64,000 bases of DNA. Source: Mesorhizobium tianshanense (GTDB taxonomy: Bacteria > Pseudomonadota > Alphaproteobacteria > Rhizobiales > Rhizobiaceae). The position numbers and the translations under genes were made by a program. The notes under the pieces are model-generated. The model made no database searches. It saw nothing but the letters and a program-made list of their open reading frames with translations, and was not told the DNA's origin. Location of the stretch: contig NZ_VLKT01000032.1 of the NCBI RefSeq assembly GCF_007830515.1, forward strand, positions 1-64,000, read 5' to 3'. Shown here piece after piece: positions 61,986 through 64,000 of this stretch; the stretch's first letter is position 1, and each line of letters opens with the position of its first letter.

Positions 61986-62231
61986 ATGGCTCTCCATTGG
62001 TTCAACCCTCCCGTCTACGTTAGGACCCACCGCCCCGGAGTTCGGTTTGGGGTCAGCCACGTCGAGGGTGCCGCCGAGCAGCTCCTAAAGTGGAGCAACA
62101 AGGGGCCTAAGTGGGATTACGCGGTGCGCGTTTGTATGGCCGCTCTTGAGGGTGAGATGCCTACGCAAGAAGCCCGTAAGGCATTCAAGGCCGCTGCCAA
62201 GGAGGAGAAGATGTTTTTGCCATCTGACTAG
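61986..62231 (+). CDS. DUF982 family protein
   Basis: This 81-aa protein contains VEGAAEQLLKWSNKGPKWDY and VCMAALEGEMPTQEARKAF, the DUF982 pattern of small proteins expanded in rhizobia and of unknown role. Confidence 0.7.
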   Translation: MALHWFNPPVYVRTHRPGVRFGVSHVEGAAEQLLKWSNKGPKWDYAVRVCMAALEGEMPTQEARKAFKAAAKEEKMFLPSD

Positions 62232-62256
62232 CGAGCAACGGTCAGCCGGTCACTGC

Positions 62257-62500
62257 ATGTCCGACACGTAGCCACCGACAAAGAGTGTTGTGGGTCCCCT
62301 TATTCGCCTGGAAGGGTTGGCATCACGCGACCCAGCAATGACGCCAGCATGTCCCAGCTAGCCCTTCGCCGTCCCTATGGCTCGATCCTCGGTCTGCTGC
62401 TCGGCTGGCCCAAAGACAGGCTGAAGGTCGCCGGTCTCATCGCGATCAAAGGCGGAGACGACGATTAGCTTCGGTGCTTTCCGATGAAGTCTTCGATTTC
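62257..62500 (-). pseudogene. Conserved rhizobial small protein, frameshifted
   Basis: One frame reads KLIVVSAFDRDETGDLQPVF and EQQTEDRAIGTAKG. After a frameshift another gives HAGVIAGSRDANPS and RGPTTLFVGGYVSDMQ to a stop. I recognise the pattern from short conserved proteins in Mesorhizobium-like genomes, of unknown function. The single chain is broken. Confidence 0.5.
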
Positions 62501-62764
62501 GGCCTTGGTCGCCTTGGTTGCCCCAAGCGCGAACGCCGTCGAGCGTGCCGCTGCATCCGGCATAGCTGCCCATATGATGCCAATCGGCAACGCCGTGCAC
62601 TTCCTTCAGGCGATCCCTTTTCCTCCACCCAACTCCCGGCGCGCCAAAAAACGCCTCTCGGCCAAGTTTGCCGACGTCGGATATAGATCGGGACAGTCTG
62701 CCCGCCGCGGGTTGCCCTGTTTCGCGGATTTTCGACCTGGTGCGGCACCGCTGATCGAATGAGC

Positions 62765-63067
62765 CTATAGCGCTTCCGTTCCACTGCCCGATTTAGGGGG
62801 TGAGATCCAACGCATTACAGCAGCCGGGTCTTCCAGTATGCAAGCCCGCCTGGCGAAGCTGATGAACGCCTGACGGACCACGCTGACCGGCTTGTAACCG
62901 TCGTGCGCATCGTAGCACGCTTTGAGTGCAGTCTTGTGGATCAAATCTCGACGACTTTCGGGCCATTCTTCGAGAAAATCAATGGCGCCATCGACGCTGA
63001 CAATTTCTCGCACAATGCAATTCCCGTCCTTCACGAAAATGGGGCTGCTGAATGTGGTGGCGTTCAT
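62765..63067 (-). CDS. DUF982 family protein
   Basis: This 100-aa protein has VDGAIDFLEEWPESRRDLIH and KACYDAHDGYKPVSVVRQAF, a full DUF982 domain. ATG 63067 is the start at which homology begins. It is the second DUF982 gene within 1 kb, on the opposite strand. Confidence 0.7.
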   Translation of the reverse strand: MNATTFSSPIFVKDGNCIVREIVSVDGAIDFLEEWPESRRDLIHKTALKACYDAHDGYKPVSVVRQAFISFARRACILEDPAAVMRWISPPKSGSGTEAL

Positions 63068-63602
63068 CAAATCCCTCGAATTTTTTGAACGGCTCAATTT
63101 CGTGAGAAGGCCGCTTCAGCAACCATCGCAGAACGTGATGTCATGCTGATGACGGTGAGAGGACGCTCGATGCTCATCCTCAGCCTTCGCACCGTCACCG
63201 ACTTCACCTGGCATGAGCCAGGTTCATCGCAAAGGATCCCGCTCCCACCATGACGCTTTTACAGAACGACGCACACTACTACAGCCGCCAGCGTGGGTGG
63301 GCAAGGCGACGGCGGCCGTGGTATTCGCCTCGTTCAGGCCCGTCCACAGGCTGGAGTAAAAGGCGCTTAAATGCGAGGCCTTCAAAAAGCTCGGGCGCTC
63401 CATGCTTATACTCCGCTATCCCCTCGACAGTCCTGGAGGCAAATCGAGCTTCGTCGCTCCAGGAAGGGTAGCAAGAACATCGCGAAGCAGCGCTGACGCG
63501 GTCCATGCACGGTGCCCCTCGTTCTCAGCTGAGTATTCGGCCGAGAGGCTCGGCCGATCTGGGGCCGAGCAATTCGACGCACTCCTTCTAAAAAGTGTTG
63601 CT
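63068..63602. other. Gap without a recognised gene
   Basis: About 535 bp between two leftward genes. Open frames on both strands are short, overlapping and low in quality. The only clear structure is the hairpin at 63537-63557. Confidence 0.4.
63537..63557. terminator. Strong hairpin downstream of the last leftward gene
   Basis: TCGGCCGAG-AGG-CTCGGCCGA is a perfect 9-bp stem with a 3-base loop, 46 bp beyond the stop of the leftward gene at 63603. There is no T-run, so it may act as an RNA stabiliser or a weak terminator. Confidence 0.35.
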
Positions 63603-64000
63603 TCAGCTAACGCATGCTGCGTTGCAGCCGCTGCAGCCGTCGCAGGAAGCATCTGTGTTGTGGGGTGAGCGCTTCGGGTTGGGCCAATACGCTGGGGGCG
63701 GCTCTTGCCCGTAGACCGTTGTGTAGTCCCCCAGGAAGGCGAGGTACCGGTCGATGGTACCCTGCGTAGCTACGCCATCGGGTTCGGGAATATGGTGCAG
63801 GAACCTGCCCGCCACCTCTTCGCAAAATCGAGCGTAGTCTCTAGTGAAGATGATGAACATGTGCCACAATTCATCGACTGCGCCCATCATCCCGTATGAG
63901 CGGCCATACTGTCGGGCGGTCGCGAAGAGTGCCAAGAAACGGACGAGTTCGCGTCTATGGTCCTCTGCGACGGCTTGTGAGAAGCCGTGCTGTCGCCGGT
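63603..64000 (-). CDS. Glycine-rich-domain-like protein with Cys-rich tail (partial)
   Basis: The frame is open to the window end, so the N-terminus is missing. The visible 132 residues include VDELWHMFIIFTRDYARFCE and GRFLHHIPEPDG, as in glycine-rich domain-containing (GRDP-like, DUF1399-type) proteins. The C-terminus is a short Cys cluster (CDGCSGCNAACVS) that could bind metal or be modified. Function unknown. Confidence 0.55.
   Translation of the reverse strand, partial: RRQHGFSQAVAEDHRRELVRFLALFATARQYGRSYGMMGAVDELWHMFIIFTRDYARFCEEVAGRFLHHIPEPDGVATQGTIDRYLAFLGDYTTVYGQEPPPAYWPNPKRSPHNTDASCDGCSGCNAACVS

Overview
The window looks like part of a symbiotic plasmid or symbiosis island of a nodule-forming alphaproteobacterium (Rhizobium, Sinorhizobium/Ensifer or Mesorhizobium). 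The evidence is nifQ, the nif-specific ferredoxin gene fdxB, a prxS-rpoN pair of the kind found on rhizobial symbiosis replicons, sigma-54 promoters with NifA-type upstream sites (TGT-N10-ACA), DUF982 and DUF1419 genes, a group II intron and many broken insertion sequences. I cannot name the species.

Layout. 1-1430: 3' end of a group II intron inside an IS3-family transposase gene, then a broken tyrosine recombinase. 1680-3323: MFS transporter. 3581-9096: phosphonate biosynthesis operon (PEP mutase, class I aminotransferase, nucleotidyltransferase, CDP-alcohol phosphatidyltransferase, broken methyltransferase, HisC/CobD-like PLP enzyme) behind a NifA/sigma-54 control region. 9530-16753 (minus): catabolic/uptake operon of Tat-exported solute-binding protein, two ABC ATPases, two permeases, an 81-aa unknown protein and an alkaline-phosphatase-superfamily hydrolase. 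16965-20084 (plus, divergent): LysR regulator, aminotransferase and phosphonopyruvate hydrolase. 20257-21690: remnants. 22298-30574: complete Wadjet (JetABCD) plasmid-defence operon. 30636-33710: toxin-antitoxin genes, several broken. 33711-34884: decayed IS5-family element. 35030-37763: methyltransferase and AAA+ ATPase. 38395-41145: prxS-rpoN. 41164-48025 (minus): nifQ, fdxB, luciferase-like monooxygenase, tandem SDR, flavin reductase remnant, SnoaL-like protein, 3Fe-4S ferredoxin and cytochrome P450. 48525-51420: MFS transporter and remnants. 52165-57533: five-gene operon with a histidine-decarboxylase-like enzyme, desaturase, two further enzymes and an EamA exporter. 58453-61500: two-gene ABC transporter. 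61757-64000: small conserved rhizobial genes.

Main idea. The phosphonate locus resembles the mos/moc rhizopine arrangement of Sinorhizobium: a NifA-controlled synthesis operon beside an independently regulated catabolic set. Synthesis would run PEP to phosphonopyruvate (PEP mutase), to phosphonoalanine (aminotransferase; no decarboxylase is present), to a CMP-activated phosphonate, to a phosphonate ester (CDP-alcohol transferase). The second half mirrors it: import, ester hydrolysis, transamination, and C-P cleavage to pyruvate and phosphate. I infer a phosphonate 'rhizopine' made by bacteroids and eaten by free-living kin.

A second theme is a duplicated regulatory module. Three copies of a roughly 130-bp segment (37876-37992, 48190-48305, 51422-51539) each hold a leftward sigma-54 promoter and a NifA-type site at about -119. 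They sit upstream of the AAA+ ATPase, the P450/monooxygenase/fdxB/nifQ run, and a decayed dehydrogenase. With the sigma-54 gene in the same window, much of the region is probably a nodule-expressed regulon.
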